Shown: positions 50,873 to 60,800 of the stretch, one piece after another | Layout: every line of letters starts with the position of its first letter | Position numbering within the stretch: position 1 is the first letter of the stretch | Source: Pythium myriotylum | Taxonomy: Eukaryota; Oomycota; Peronosporomycetes; Pythiales; Pythiaceae | DNA: 64,000 nucleotides | Reading direction: 5' to 3' | Assembly (NCBI GenBank): GCA_023091665.1 | Contig: JALJCQ010000031.1 | Span: forward strand, 744,001 to 808,000 | Program-made: the position numbers and the translations under genes | The notes under the pieces: generated by a model | Seen by the model: only the letters and a program-made list of their open reading frames with translations | Databases searched by the model: none | Told to the model about the DNA's origin: nothing

Positions 50873-52117
50873 CTACGACAATGTGTGCGATACATGTGCG
50901 TGTGTATTACATATTGAGAATGAAAGATCTACCCATGTCTCGTAATGCGAACACCGTCGAGGCCACTTCAATTCGCTGTTCTCCTCAATCTCCTCCAGGA
51001 ACGGGTAGTCCGTGTAGCCTTTCTCGCCGTCCAAGTAGAATGTGTCGCGGTCAAACGGCGAGAGCTTCGCGTTCACCCTCAACCGCTTGACCAGGTCCGG
51101 GTTGGAGATGAAGTAGCGTCCGATCGCGATGAGATCCGCGTCGCCTTGGTCGACCGTGTCGATCGCGTTCGCTCGCTCGTACCCTGACACGGAGAGCAGC
51201 ACACCGTTGTAGATCTTGCGGAAGAACTTGGTGGCGCCGCCGACGGGCGTGAGGTCATTCTCGTAGTGGTATCCTCGCGGCTCGATGAGGTGGGCGTAGG
51301 CCAGGTCGTAGTCGTTGAGCTTGCGGAAGATGTACGAGTAGGTGTTGACGGGGTCGGACTCTCGCTGGCCGCAGGTGCGTCCAAAGGGCGAGAAGCGCAC
51401 GCCGACGCGGCTCGACGGCACGCTCGCGAGCACGGCCTCGAGCACCTCGAACAAGAAGCGCGTGCGGTTCTCGAGTGAGCCGCCGTACTTGTCGGTGCGG
51501 TCATTGATGCCGTCGTAGATGAACTGCTCGATCAGGTATCCGTTGGCGGCGTGGATCTCGACGCCGTCGAAGCCTGCTTTCAAGGCGTTCACAGCCGCTT
51601 GGCGGTAGTCCTCGCAGATACCAGCGAGCTCGTGCGTCTCCAAGGCTCTCGGCGTGACCATGGGCTTGCGTCCCTGGATCGTCGGCACCGTGCGGTGTTC
51701 ATCGTAAGGCATGTTGGTGCTGGAGGAGACCGGTAGCTGTCCGTTGGGCTGTAGCAGCGGGTGACCGAGGCGTCCGGTGTGCCATAGCTGGAGGAAGATG
51801 ACACCGTGTTTGGCGTGGACGGCGTCGGTGACGTGTTTCCATGCGTCGATTTGTTGTTGGCTGAAGATGCCAGGTGCGCCAAAGTATCCTCTTGCGGTGG
51901 GCGAGATGTTGGTGGCCTCAGTGATCTGGAGTCCTCCGGGCGTGGCGCGCTGGCTGTAGTATGTTTGTGCGATGGCTGGCTGGACGCCGCTGTCGCCTGC
52001 GCGGAGGCGTGTGAGCGGTGCCATGACGACTCGGTGCTGGAGCGTGATGGGGTTTTGTGTGCCGCCGAGAGTGAGAGGCGTGAAGAGCTTGGGTGTGGTG
52101 GCGTTGGAGGGTGACAT
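50873..52117 (-). CDS. Old yellow enzyme copy 4, with read-through tail
   Basis: From ATG 52117 (MSPSNATTPKLFTPLTLGG) the protein has 414 residues. The OYE core is intact: APLTRLR, FLQLWHTGR, EIHAANGYLIEQF (H189, N192, Y194), NDRTDKYGGSLENRTRF, EPRGYHYENDL, VSGYERAN and AIGRYFISNPDLVKR. Its inverted twin (copy 5) stops after ENSELK with TAG. Here that codon is TGG, so translation adds about 30 residues (starting WPRRCSHYETW) up to 50873. The frame is also open far upstream of the ATG (to 52789), but the alignment with copy 5 and the paralogs fixes the start. Expected role: FMN/NADPH ene-reductase in the cytosol. Confidence 0.9.
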   Translation of the reverse strand: MSPSNATTPKLFTPLTLGGTQNPITLQHRVVMAPLTRLRAGDSGVQPAIAQTYYSQRATPGGLQITEATNISPTARGYFGAPGIFSQQQIDAWKHVTDAVHAKHGVIFLQLWHTGRLGHPLLQPNGQLPVSSSTNMPYDEHRTVPTIQGRKPMVTPRALETHELAGICEDYRQAAVNALKAGFDGVEIHAANGYLIEQFIYDGINDRTDKYGGSLENRTRFLFEVLEAVLASVPSSRVGVRFSPFGRTCGQRESDPVNTYSYIFRKLNDYDLAYAHLIEPRGYHYENDLTPVGGATKFFRKIYNGVLLSVSGYERANAIDTVDQGDADLIAIGRYFISNPDLVKRLRVNAKLSPFDRDTFYLDGEKGYTDYPFLEEIEENSELKWPRRCSHYETWVDLSFSICNTHAHVSHTLS

Positions 52118-52509
52118 GGTCAAGGTGGTGGTTATTATTGGTGTTGGTGTTTGTGTTGGTGTTTGTGTTGGTCTTCGTGGTGGTGGTGGAGTTGGCGGTA
52201 GACTGGAGGTGGGAGTGTGTTGGAGTGTGAAGTCTGTGGTCGATTGGAGAATGGGGGCTCGGTGCGTTGGTGAGCTCGGCGACTTGGTGGCGATCTCGTC
52301 ACCGTGCGTGGAAAGATCGGGGTTTGTCTCAGGGTTCGGAGTGTATTGGTACCGGTATGTCGAAGTTTGGTGGCGAGTCGGATGCCAGCGTGGCGGTAGA
52401 CCTGTGTGATTGGATATGGGTACGTAGTGTGATGTCGTAATCTGCAGTTGTGCGGAGTGACGCCGCCCGTTCAAATGAATATGAAGAGACTGAGTTCGCA
52501 AGAGACGTG

Positions 52510-53105
52510 CAGTTTGCATTGAGCCGGGCAGATTGTCAACGGACTCATCATCAGTCCTTGACAGTCCCTGAGCAAATTTCAGTAGTGTACAGCGTAAGTC
52601 ATGTCGCGGAGTTGGCCATGAGCCTCCGGAGCGTCTTTCAGTTGATTTCATACTCTGGAGCTGGGGGTTTGCTTGAGGGCCCTGAGACAATACCTGAAGA
52701 CACCCCTCCCTGTAGACCTTGGACGGGTGATTAGATTCGAGAACCTCCGTGGCGCTGCTCCTCCAATGTACTCTGCGATGGCTAACCAAGAGTTTCGATT
52801 ACCAATTACCGTTTATGGGTCTAATTTCGCGTGCCAGTGGCGCAGCTGCTACGTAGATATCATTGAGGAGATTCCATCCCGCGTGGTCACGCTTCAAGTT
52901 CATTTACTTCAATTAAGTCGAGCTACGTGACAAACTACTGAAAGTAGTGCGTCACCAAGAACCAGTTGACTACACTGCGGTCCAAGGCATTTACCTGCAC
53001 AACGCTCCAATGCTCAATGGCGAGTTTACCTAATCCTTTGCTACTTGTGAAATCACACAGCTTCGCGCCGCTGCTGCCGTCATCTTGCGAGACCCATCTC
53101 AGGAT
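52510..53105. other. Unique spacer of the OYE palindrome
   Basis: This 596-bp central segment has no recognised gene. It presumably contains part of the upstream regions of both divergent OYE genes. Confidence 0.6.
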
Positions 53106-53497
53106 CACGTCTCTCGCGAACTCAGTCTCTTCATATTCATTTGAACGGGCGGCGTCACTCCGCACAACTGCAGATTACGACATCACACTACGTACCCATA
53201 TCCAATCACACAGGTCTACCGCCACGCTGGCATCCGACTCGCCACCAAACTTCGACATACCGGTACCAATACACTCCGAACCCTGAGACAAACCCCGATC
53301 TTTCCACGCACGGTGACGAGATCGCCACCAAGTCGCCGAGCTCACCAACGCACCGAGCCCCCATTCTCCAATCGACCACAGACTTCACACTCCAACACAC
53401 TCCCACCTCCAGTCTACCGCCAACTCCACCACCACCACGAAGACCAACACAAACACCAACACAAACACCAACACCAATAATAACCACCACCTTGACC

Positions 53498-54652
53498 ATG
53501 TCACCCTCCAACGCCACCACACCCAAGCTCTTCACGCCTCTCACTCTCGGCGGCACACAAAACCCCATCACGCTCCAGCACCGAGTCGTCATGGCACCGC
53601 TCACACGCCTCCGCGCAGGCGACAGCGGCGTCCAGCCAGCCATCGCACAAACATACTACAGCCAGCGCGCCACGCCCGGAGGACTCCAGATCACTGAGGC
53701 CACCAACATCTCGCCCACCGCAAGAGGATACTTTGGCGCACCTGGCATCTTCAGCCAACAACAAATCGACGCATGGAAACACGTCACCGACGCCGTCCAC
53801 GCCAAACACGGTGTCATCTTCCTCCAGCTATGGCACACCGGACGCCTCGGTCACCCGCTGCTACAGCCCAACGGACAGCTACCGGTCTCCTCCAGCACCA
53901 ACATGCCTTACGATGAACACCGCACGGTGCCGACGATCCAGGGACGCAAGCCCATGGTCACGCCGAGAGCCTTGGAGACGCACGAGCTCGCTGGTATCTG
54001 CGAGGACTACCGCCAAGCGGCTGTGAACGCCTTGAAAGCAGGCTTCGACGGCGTCGAGATCCACGCCGCCAACGGATACCTGATCGAGCAGTTCATCTAC
54101 GACGGCATCAATGACCGCACCGACAAGTACGGCGGCTCACTCGAGAACCGCACGCGCTTCTTGTTCGAGGTGCTCGAGGCCGTGCTCGCGAGCGTGCCGT
54201 CGAGCCGCGTCGGCGTGCGCTTCTCGCCCTTTGGACGCACCTGCGGCCAGCGAGAGTCCGACCCCGTCAACACCTACTCGTACATCTTCCGCAAGCTCAA
54301 CGACTACGACCTGGCCTACGCCCACCTCATCGAGCCGCGAGGATACCACTACGAGAATGACCTCACGCCCGTCGGCGGCGCCACCAAGTTCTTCCGCAAG
54401 ATCTACAACGGTGTGCTGCTCTCCGTGTCATGGTACGAGCGAGCGAACGCGATCGACACGGTCGACCAAGGCGACGCGGATCTCATCGCGATCGGACGCT
54501 ACTTCATCTCCAACCCGGACCTGGTCAAGCGGTTGAGGGTGAACGCGAAGCTCTCGCCGTTTGACCGCGACACATTCTACTTGGACGGCGAGAAAGGCTA
54601 CACGGACTACCCGTTCCTGGAGGAGATTGAGGAGAACAGCGAATTGAAGTAG
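53498..54652 (+). CDS. Old yellow enzyme copy 5, Gly-to-Trp variant
   Basis: This is 384 residues from ATG 53498, which follows an AC-rich leader. It is the mirror copy of the gene at 50873-52117 and ends at TAG after ENSELK. Active-site residues H189, N192 and Y194 and the flavin-contact APLTRLR and QLWHTGR motifs are intact. One change stands out: residue 312 is Trp (LLSVSWYERAN) where copy 4 and the other paralogs have Gly (SGY). Known: in yeast OYE1 the loop at G324-N325 binds the FMN phosphate, and this position aligns with it. Inferred: FMN binding may be weakened, so copies 4 and 5 may no longer be equivalent. Confidence 0.92.
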   Translation: MSPSNATTPKLFTPLTLGGTQNPITLQHRVVMAPLTRLRAGDSGVQPAIAQTYYSQRATPGGLQITEATNISPTARGYFGAPGIFSQQQIDAWKHVTDAVHAKHGVIFLQLWHTGRLGHPLLQPNGQLPVSSSTNMPYDEHRTVPTIQGRKPMVTPRALETHELAGICEDYRQAAVNALKAGFDGVEIHAANGYLIEQFIYDGINDRTDKYGGSLENRTRFLFEVLEAVLASVPSSRVGVRFSPFGRTCGQRESDPVNTYSYIFRKLNDYDLAYAHLIEPRGYHYENDLTPVGGATKFFRKIYNGVLLSVSWYERANAIDTVDQGDADLIAIGRYFISNPDLVKRLRVNAKLSPFDRDTFYLDGEKGYTDYPFLEEIEENSELK

Positions 54653-54884
54653 CCTCGACGGTGTTCGCATTACGAGACATGGGTAGATCTTTCATTCTCA
54701 ATATGTAATACATTATGCTTTTGTGAGCTCATGAAGCCTTCTCGCAAAGCGAATCCATAGTAGAAGAATGGTGGGAAGAGAGCACTAAAAATCAGTTCGA
54801 TTATGATAACGTACACATCAATGCAATAATGCAAGTTTCCTAAACAATCCGGGTAGAAGTTAGCCGAGAGTGAGTGAAGCTCGC

Positions 54885-56027
54885 TTAGACTGAGCCGTTC
54901 GGCACGGTGATTCCCTTGGCCTTGAGGTCGGCGAGGACGTCGCGCGGGTCGACGGCGAGGTTGTCGCAGCCACCACAGTGGTGGAGAGCGACGGCGAGAT
55001 TGTCCGTCTGTGAGAGCACCGGCGAGCCCGACGAGCCCCCCTGGGTGTCGGCGAGGTAGCCGATCTGATTGTTGCCGCAAACATTGGTCACGTTGCGACC
55101 CGTGAAGCGGATCGTGGCTGGGGCCCCGCCGTCGACCGTCGCCGAGATGCGCTTGGCCCAGCCGGCGGGGTGCTGCGGGATGTAGATGGTTTCGCCAACC
55201 TTGGCGCCCGAAGCACGGAACTGGAGGAAGCCGTACTTAGTCGCGAGCGAGGCCGGGAGCTTGAGTAGAGTGTAGTCGATGGCCTCGCTGTTGGTCACGA
55301 GCGTGGTCGTAGTGGCCTCGACCGTGCCCTTGCAGCCGAGCTCCGTCTCACAGAGATCCGAGCACGAAGCCGACTCAGCGCCGAACTCGACGTTAACCTG
55401 GGCGGCGTCCGACGCTGTGGTGATACAGTGATGGTTGGTCACCAAGTGGCCGTCGCTGCCGAGAAGCCAGCCCGTGCAGAGATTCAAGCCACCGATGAAG
55501 AGACGAACGACGGCCTGAGCGCGCGTGTACTGCGTACCCGAGAAGCACTTCGCGGGGCGCGACTGGTCTTCAGCTCCGCAGACCGACTCGAGTGCCGAGT
55601 TGAAGCCACGCACATAACCTCCAATGCGGTAACTCACTTTCGACGCAGGAGCAGCAGAGTTTAACGCAAAGTACTCCACGACCGCCGCGCTGCCACGTAC
55701 TGGAGACGACGCGAACGTACCAAGATTACCACGGCCCTTGCCGGTGTACACGTAGCCATCTGTGCTGTCAGGGCTACGCACGATCAGCACGTCGCCTTCT
55801 GGCAGATCCACGTTCTCGAACTTGACCGAGATGTAGCTCGCGCCCGGGTACGAGATCGTGTGCAAGTTGTTGGCGGCCGCGTTCGCCGTGATGTTGAGTA
55901 GCTCGGTGGCGCCGATCTGGAGGATTCCCCTCTCATTGTAGAACGGAGCGTTGGGCGTGGCGGCCGAGACCGACGCGACCGCGACGGCGGCGAGCACCAT
56001 GAGCTTCTGGAAGGCACCGAGAACCAT
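54885..56027 (-). CDS. Secreted trypsin-like serine protease
   Basis: This is 380 residues from ATG 56027. The signal peptide spans about residues 1-22 (FQKLMVLAAVAVASVSA). Residues about 30-160 form a beta-rich domain with no catalytic motif, perhaps a PPC-like or prodomain region. The chymotrypsin-fold protease follows: H200 in LVTNHHC, D251 in AIDYTLLKL and S333 in GGSSGSPVL. A fourth landmark, VALHHCGGC, sits where the family closes the pocket. Cys pairs (C184, C201, C222/C226, C232 and later) fit disulfides. Expected role: an apoplastic or digestive endopeptidase. An initiator motif at 56081-56096 supports the ATG at 56027 over the longer frame to 56120. Confidence 0.9.
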   Translation of the reverse strand: MVLGAFQKLMVLAAVAVASVSAATPNAPFYNERGILQIGATELLNITANAAANNLHTISYPGASYISVKFENVDLPEGDVLIVRSPDSTDGYVYTGKGRGNLGTFASSPVRGSAAVVEYFALNSAAPASKVSYRIGGYVRGFNSALESVCGAEDQSRPAKCFSGTQYTRAQAVVRLFIGGLNLCTGWLLGSDGHLVTNHHCITTASDAAQVNVEFGAESASCSDLCETELGCKGTVEATTTTLVTNSEAIDYTLLKLPASLATKYGFLQFRASGAKVGETIYIPQHPAGWAKRISATVDGGAPATIRFTGRNVTNVCGNNQIGYLADTQGGSSGSPVLSQTDNLAVALHHCGGCDNLAVDPRDVLADLKAKGITVPNGSV

Positions 56028-56080
56028 TGTTGGGAAGAGTTGGGAGGGTGGGGAGGCTTCCTTGGCTTGATTGCGGGGGC

Positions 56081-56096
56081 GCAAATTGCAAAGTGC
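56081..56096 (-). promoter_or_regulatory. Initiator motif of the serine protease
   Basis: GCACTTTGCAATTTGC on the minus strand, 53 bp before the ATG, closely matches the oomycete initiator core. Confidence 0.6.
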
Positions 56097-56575
56097 GATA
56101 GGAGCTGTGCAGCGTGACACCGTGGCCTCCGCCCATACTCTGGAACCTCCCTAGGGGAGACCGGTACGGGTCCAGGAGGATGGAGATGAGGCGTCTCCTG
56201 TCTACTCGATACGACCGCAGCCCATCATCCGATCTTGTTCGATCGAAGACGTGGACCATCCACTGGACGGAAGGACCGATGGATCAACCTCCCGTGATCC
56301 CAGGACTCGTTTTTCGAGAAGTTAGCATGGACTTCACGGTCCTCACTGGAGAGCGAATGCGCAATTCGCTATAGGCCTCTTAAACTCTAGCTGTCCCTCG
56401 ATCTCCCAAAAGACTGCCCCAATCTCCCTATGCACGTCGCATTCCGTTGACAAGTGTCGTCACGCGAGTGGAGACGTCTCGTCCATGTCTACACAACCCT
56501 TCGCCCTTTTTCGACTCCTCCAGTTGACCTTTCGATCGAAAAAAAAAGGTCGGTTTCCTCACTTTCTTGCGTTGG
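56097..56575. other. Intergenic, no gene seen
   Basis: The segment leads up to the gypsy insertion site; an A9-type run lies near 56540. Confidence 0.6.
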
Positions 56576-56580
56576 CTTGA

Positions 56581-56990
56581 TGTGACAGAGTCCTTACAAT
56601 AGACTCTGCCTCTCTACACTATACTGAGCGCGAGATAAATCCAGCATAGCCGGACAAGACTGCTCTTGTCCGGAGCCCCAACTATAACACGGAGGGATGA
56701 CCTCAGTAATCCCATACAAACAGTAGGATAAGTTTGGCTAAGAACATCTCGTGTCCTGACTCGTACACGGAGTCTAGACCAAAGATCCAGTATAGTTTAT
56801 TCAAGATTAGTTAGGAGAGACGACGTAAACCATATGGGTGGCTCAGACAGTAAGGCTTGGGAGGTTTGAATCCCGGGCCCATTCAATATCACTCCACAAC
56901 TTGCCATCGAGCAATCAAGTCTAGCCTTCTTCGCCCCAACTAGCCTCGGCTTCGGTCTTCCCCGCTCAGTGTCGCCCCGCTTCTGTGACA
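56581..56990 (+). repeat. 5' LTR (410 bp)
   Basis: It starts TGTGACAGAGTCC and ends CTTCTGTGACA. A tRNA-promoter-like pair of boxes is inside (TGGCTCAGACAG at 56839-56850, GGTTTGAATCC at 56863-56873), but the spacing is shorter than in a tRNA gene. No TGG-type primer-binding site follows directly; the next bases are TAGTAGCGCTCG. Confidence 0.95.
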
Positions 56991-57390
56991 TAGTAGCGCT
57001 CGTCGGTCCCCTTCCTCGCCAAGCTCGGTTTGCTGGAGTGGCCACATAGTGGGAAGCTCCATTAGCATCCGGAAGACTAGACCAAGCCAACTCGTGCTAA
57101 GCCAGGCTACCCAGGCTAGGCCAAACCAACCAAAGTCGTCATCTGACGAGGGCGGTTACCAACATCTCGTCGCGCACAATCTGTTACGTTCCGTAGCTGG
57201 TTGGTGTGGTTACGTCGTTGTGTGGCACACACATTGGAGACTCTTTCGGTGGGTCCGCGGCCTTACGTGCCTCATCAGAGCACTTATCCCGCCATCGAAA
57301 ACACAGAGAATAACTCTCCTTTAGCTGCCCTCTAACGATCGTTAGATCCACATCCGTTGCTATAGAACTGTGATAGTGTTGCAACACTTG

Positions 57391-57705
57391 ATGGGGAAGC
57401 GGAAAACTCGTGAACCCGAGAACCCTTTCCAATACGATACTGAGTGCTTGACTCAGAACTTCGAAAAGCTTGATAAGCTCCGTCACGACCTTTGGCTCAC
57501 GACGGTTAAGCAACAGAAACTCGTGAAGTTAATTCGTGACGAGATCCCTGACTCGTTCGATCACGAGACTCGGAACCTGTTGCAGTCGACCACGAACTTG
57601 CTCTTGCACCACATCGACAAGACGCAAACGGTCGTTTCAAGCACTTTCGATCACTCCATTCACCTCTTCAACAAGAACAAGAAGAAGAAGAAGACCAAGA
57701 ACTAG
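57391..57705 (+). CDS. Small ORF between LTR and gag
   Basis: An ATG at 57391 opens 104 codons ending in a Lys-rich tail (NKNKKKKKTKN). The middle is charged and probably helical (LTQNFEKLDKLRHDLWLTTV, then LIRDEIPDSFDHETRNLL). It ends 126 bp before the gag-pol ATG and lies in another frame. No family is recognised. It could be an accessory protein of the element, a leader peptide that tunes gag-pol translation, or a chance frame. Confidence 0.4.
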   Translation: MGKRKTREPENPFQYDTECLTQNFEKLDKLRHDLWLTTVKQQKLVKLIRDEIPDSFDHETRNLLQSTTNLLLHHIDKTQTVVSSTFDHSIHLFNKNKKKKKTKN

Positions 57706-57830
57706 ATTATAGTTTAGGTTTTTCAAAATTTAGTTTTCTTCAACTTTAGCCTTCATTTTAGGTTAGTTAAAGTAGAGTAGAATCAAGTCAGAAGTAAGCA
57801 AGTGAACACGCAAGTGGAGTCCAACTTCTC

Positions 57831-60800
57831 ATGTCCGGACGTCGATCCCGAGAAGTTGAGCGTGAGTCACCGAACTTACGTCCCCGTCAACAAAGTCGAT
57901 CGAACGACACTCCAGACGTTGAGCGTGCACGTTCTGCATCACGCCCACGCCCGGCCGCTGCACAAGAAGAGATGGATCAGCCAGAAGTACCTCAGGCTGT
58001 GCCACCGCAGGCCGCACCAGCCGCAGCTGCGCAACCAGCTGCTGCCCCGTCCATGGACCCGGCTCTCTTCTACCAGTTTATGATGATGATGCAGCAGAAC
58101 AATGTGCAATCGCAAGCAAGTATGCAAGCGTTTATGCAACAGTCGCAAGCACAGTTCATGCAGATGCTGAACCTTCAAGGGCCATCGCGCAAGAAGGAAC
58201 CGCCAGGGTATGAAGGCAAGCAGAATGAAGACGTCGAATTATGGATATTCAACACGGAGGATTACTATGCGTTCAAGCGCGCGATAATGGAAGCCGACTC
58301 TTCTGCATTCGTTGAAGAGATTACAGGAAACCTCGGCAAGTCTGTACAGAATTGGGTACGGACGACTTTTACCGCAGAATGCGCGCGAGACGGCGTAAAC
58401 AAGACGTGGGAACGTTTCAAGGAGAAGCTGCGTAAGCGCTTCAAGCCTGTTGATTTCGAGTACAACCTCCGTGAGCGAATGTTTGAACTCAAGCAAACTG
58501 CTTCGATTCACGATTACGTGACGAAGTTCCAGGACTTGCTTTCGCAAGCGCAACAGCGGATCGAGGATCTTGATCAGCGCTTTTACTTCCAGAACGGTCT
58601 ACGCGCAGAGACGTGCGCCAAGATCAAGGAGGAAAGTCCAAAGAATCTCGATGATACGATCGAGATTGCCACGAACTTCGAGTTCGCACACTATTCCGGG
58701 AAATCTGCCAGACTACAAGGGCAGAAGTCTTCCAAGCCGAATCACGACACGGCCGCAGTCATGACCAAGTCGAAGAAAGGCAAGAAAAGTCATAAGTCCC
58801 AAGACGACAAGAAGGGTGATGACTGGAAGAAGAATGCAACATGTCACGCTTGCAAGAAAAAGGGCCACATTTCTCCTGAATGTCCCGACAAGAAGAAGGA
58901 AGCCAACAACTACATCAGCGGCGCCTTCTATGCGATTCTTGAAGTACAAGCACTCGCGTATGACAAGCCGGAAAAGAAGAAGAATGTATCTATCTTCATT
59001 GATAATGGTTGTAGTCTAAACGGCATCTCGGAAGATTTGGCACAATCATTGAACCTCAAAGTGCACGAAGACAAACAAGACACCATGGAAGTTGATCTTG
59101 GATTTGGTCAGAAGGTGCATCGACCCCGTCGCACTGCTGAAATGAATCTTGAGGTTCCTGGTTTCCCTGCCATGAAGTCTAAGTTCCAGGTCATGCCGAT
59201 CCCTGAGGACAAAGACGTGATTCTCGGTATGATTTGGCTCCGTGAGCAAAACCCCGAGATTGACTGGAAAACTCTCCAACTGTCGCCTCGCACTCAAGCT
59301 GCGCCAGACCCACCACTACGTCTTCGTACACCAACGGTGCGCCCTGCTCGCTTTGTTGCGAATCGCCGTCGAGCGAGACAGACTCAGACCCGTGAGATCT
59401 TCAACTTTTATCGTCAACACGGTCACAATGGAGAATTCGGTCAGACCAAGTTCATCTCCATGAAGAAACTTGCCAAAGAGTTGCGCAAGGGAGATGTCGA
59501 GTGCGTGTTTATGGTGAATCCACACGACTCGGAAAAGGCTGCTAGGTATATGCAGCAAGGGTGGGACGCTTTGAAGGATAACCCAGCATATGATGTGCTG
59601 TGGAAGCGTCGTGATACAGTGTTTCGAACTGAACTACCGAACACTGTTCCGCCTGTTCGGGAGGGTATTGAACATGTCATCGAACTCAAGCCCGGTACGA
59701 AACCTATTCACGTTCCTCAGTGGCGCCAGAGCCCTGAGCAACGCAAGGTGATTCAAGAATGGACGAAGGAAATGGTCAAAGCCAATATCATTAGACCAAG
59801 TACATCTCCTTTCTCGGCACCAACCTTTTGTGTGAAGAAGCCTGTTGGTTGGCGAATAGTCCACGACTTTCGTCTGTTGAACCACAACACAGTGTTGCCT
59901 GCTATTCCAATGCCACGCAAAGAAGATACCTTTGACGCCATGACTGGTAGTTACTGGTTTTCGTGCATGGATTTGCTGTGGGGTTACTACCAGGTAAAAC
60001 TCAGAGAACAAGATATACCATTCACGGCGTTTTCAACGCCTGATGGGTTGTTTGAGTATTTGGTAACTCCAATGGGACTCAGCGGGAGTCCAGGCACCTT
60101 CAACCGTCTTCTTCAACGTGTCTTCAGCGACTTGCGCGATTGCATGCGCATCTACTTCGACGACATCTATGTCTTCACGAAAAGCACGGACATCAACGAG
60201 CACCTCGAGGCTCTCGATCGTGTTCTTCAACGATGTGAAGATCAACAGCTGTACATCAAACTGTCGAAGTGTCAGTTCTGTGTTCCTGAGATTCCTTGTC
60301 TCGGTGACTTTGTCGGTCGCAACGGTGTGCGTATGGACCCGGACAAGATCAAGATCATCAAGGACTGGCCCGTTCCAAAGACGAAGAAGCAGATGGAGAG
60401 CTTTCTAGGTACTACTGTGTACGTCTCTCGTTTCTGCCCGGACTTTGCACAGTTTGCGGGTCCACTTCATGAGTGTATCAAGGGGAAGAAATCCAGTGAG
60501 GCAATCCAACTCTCTGACCATCAACTGGCGTGCTTCGAGCAACTCAAGCAGCGCCTGTCTTCACCACCTGTTTTGAAACTACCGGACTTCTCGAAGCTTT
60601 TCGGAATCCGGATGGATGCGTCCAACTTCGCCATTGGGGGAGTCTTGTTTCAAAAGGAGGGAGAGCTAGAGTATCCCATCGCATACACAGGACGAAAAAT
60701 GAAGTCTGCTGAACTCAACTACCCTGTTCGTGAACAAGAACTTCTCGCGATCATGCACGCGCTAAAGGTGTGGCGTGTGTACCTTCTCGATCATCCATTT

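Larger units (their letters stand above)
50904..54711. repeat. Large inverted repeat: 1606-bp arms, 596-bp spacer
   Basis: Arms 50904-52509 and 53106-54711 are reverse complements of equal length and nearly identical. Each holds a full OYE gene plus about 390 bp of upstream DNA, so the two genes are head to head. Differences seen by eye are few: the stop codon (TAG/TGG), a Gly/Trp codon and scattered single bases. The spacer 52510-53105 is unique. Similarity ends abruptly at both outer and inner edges. Confidence 0.9.

Noticed and set aside
52118..52789. N-terminal extension of OYE copy 4 (the frame is open to 52789, 638 codons in all)
   Set aside because: The extension is low-complexity, crosses the palindrome spacer and is not shared by OYE paralogs; the ATG at 52117 matches the family start.
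56835..56880. A tRNA gene in the LTR
   Set aside because: Box-like motifs are present, but the spacing is too short and no cloverleaf can be drawn.
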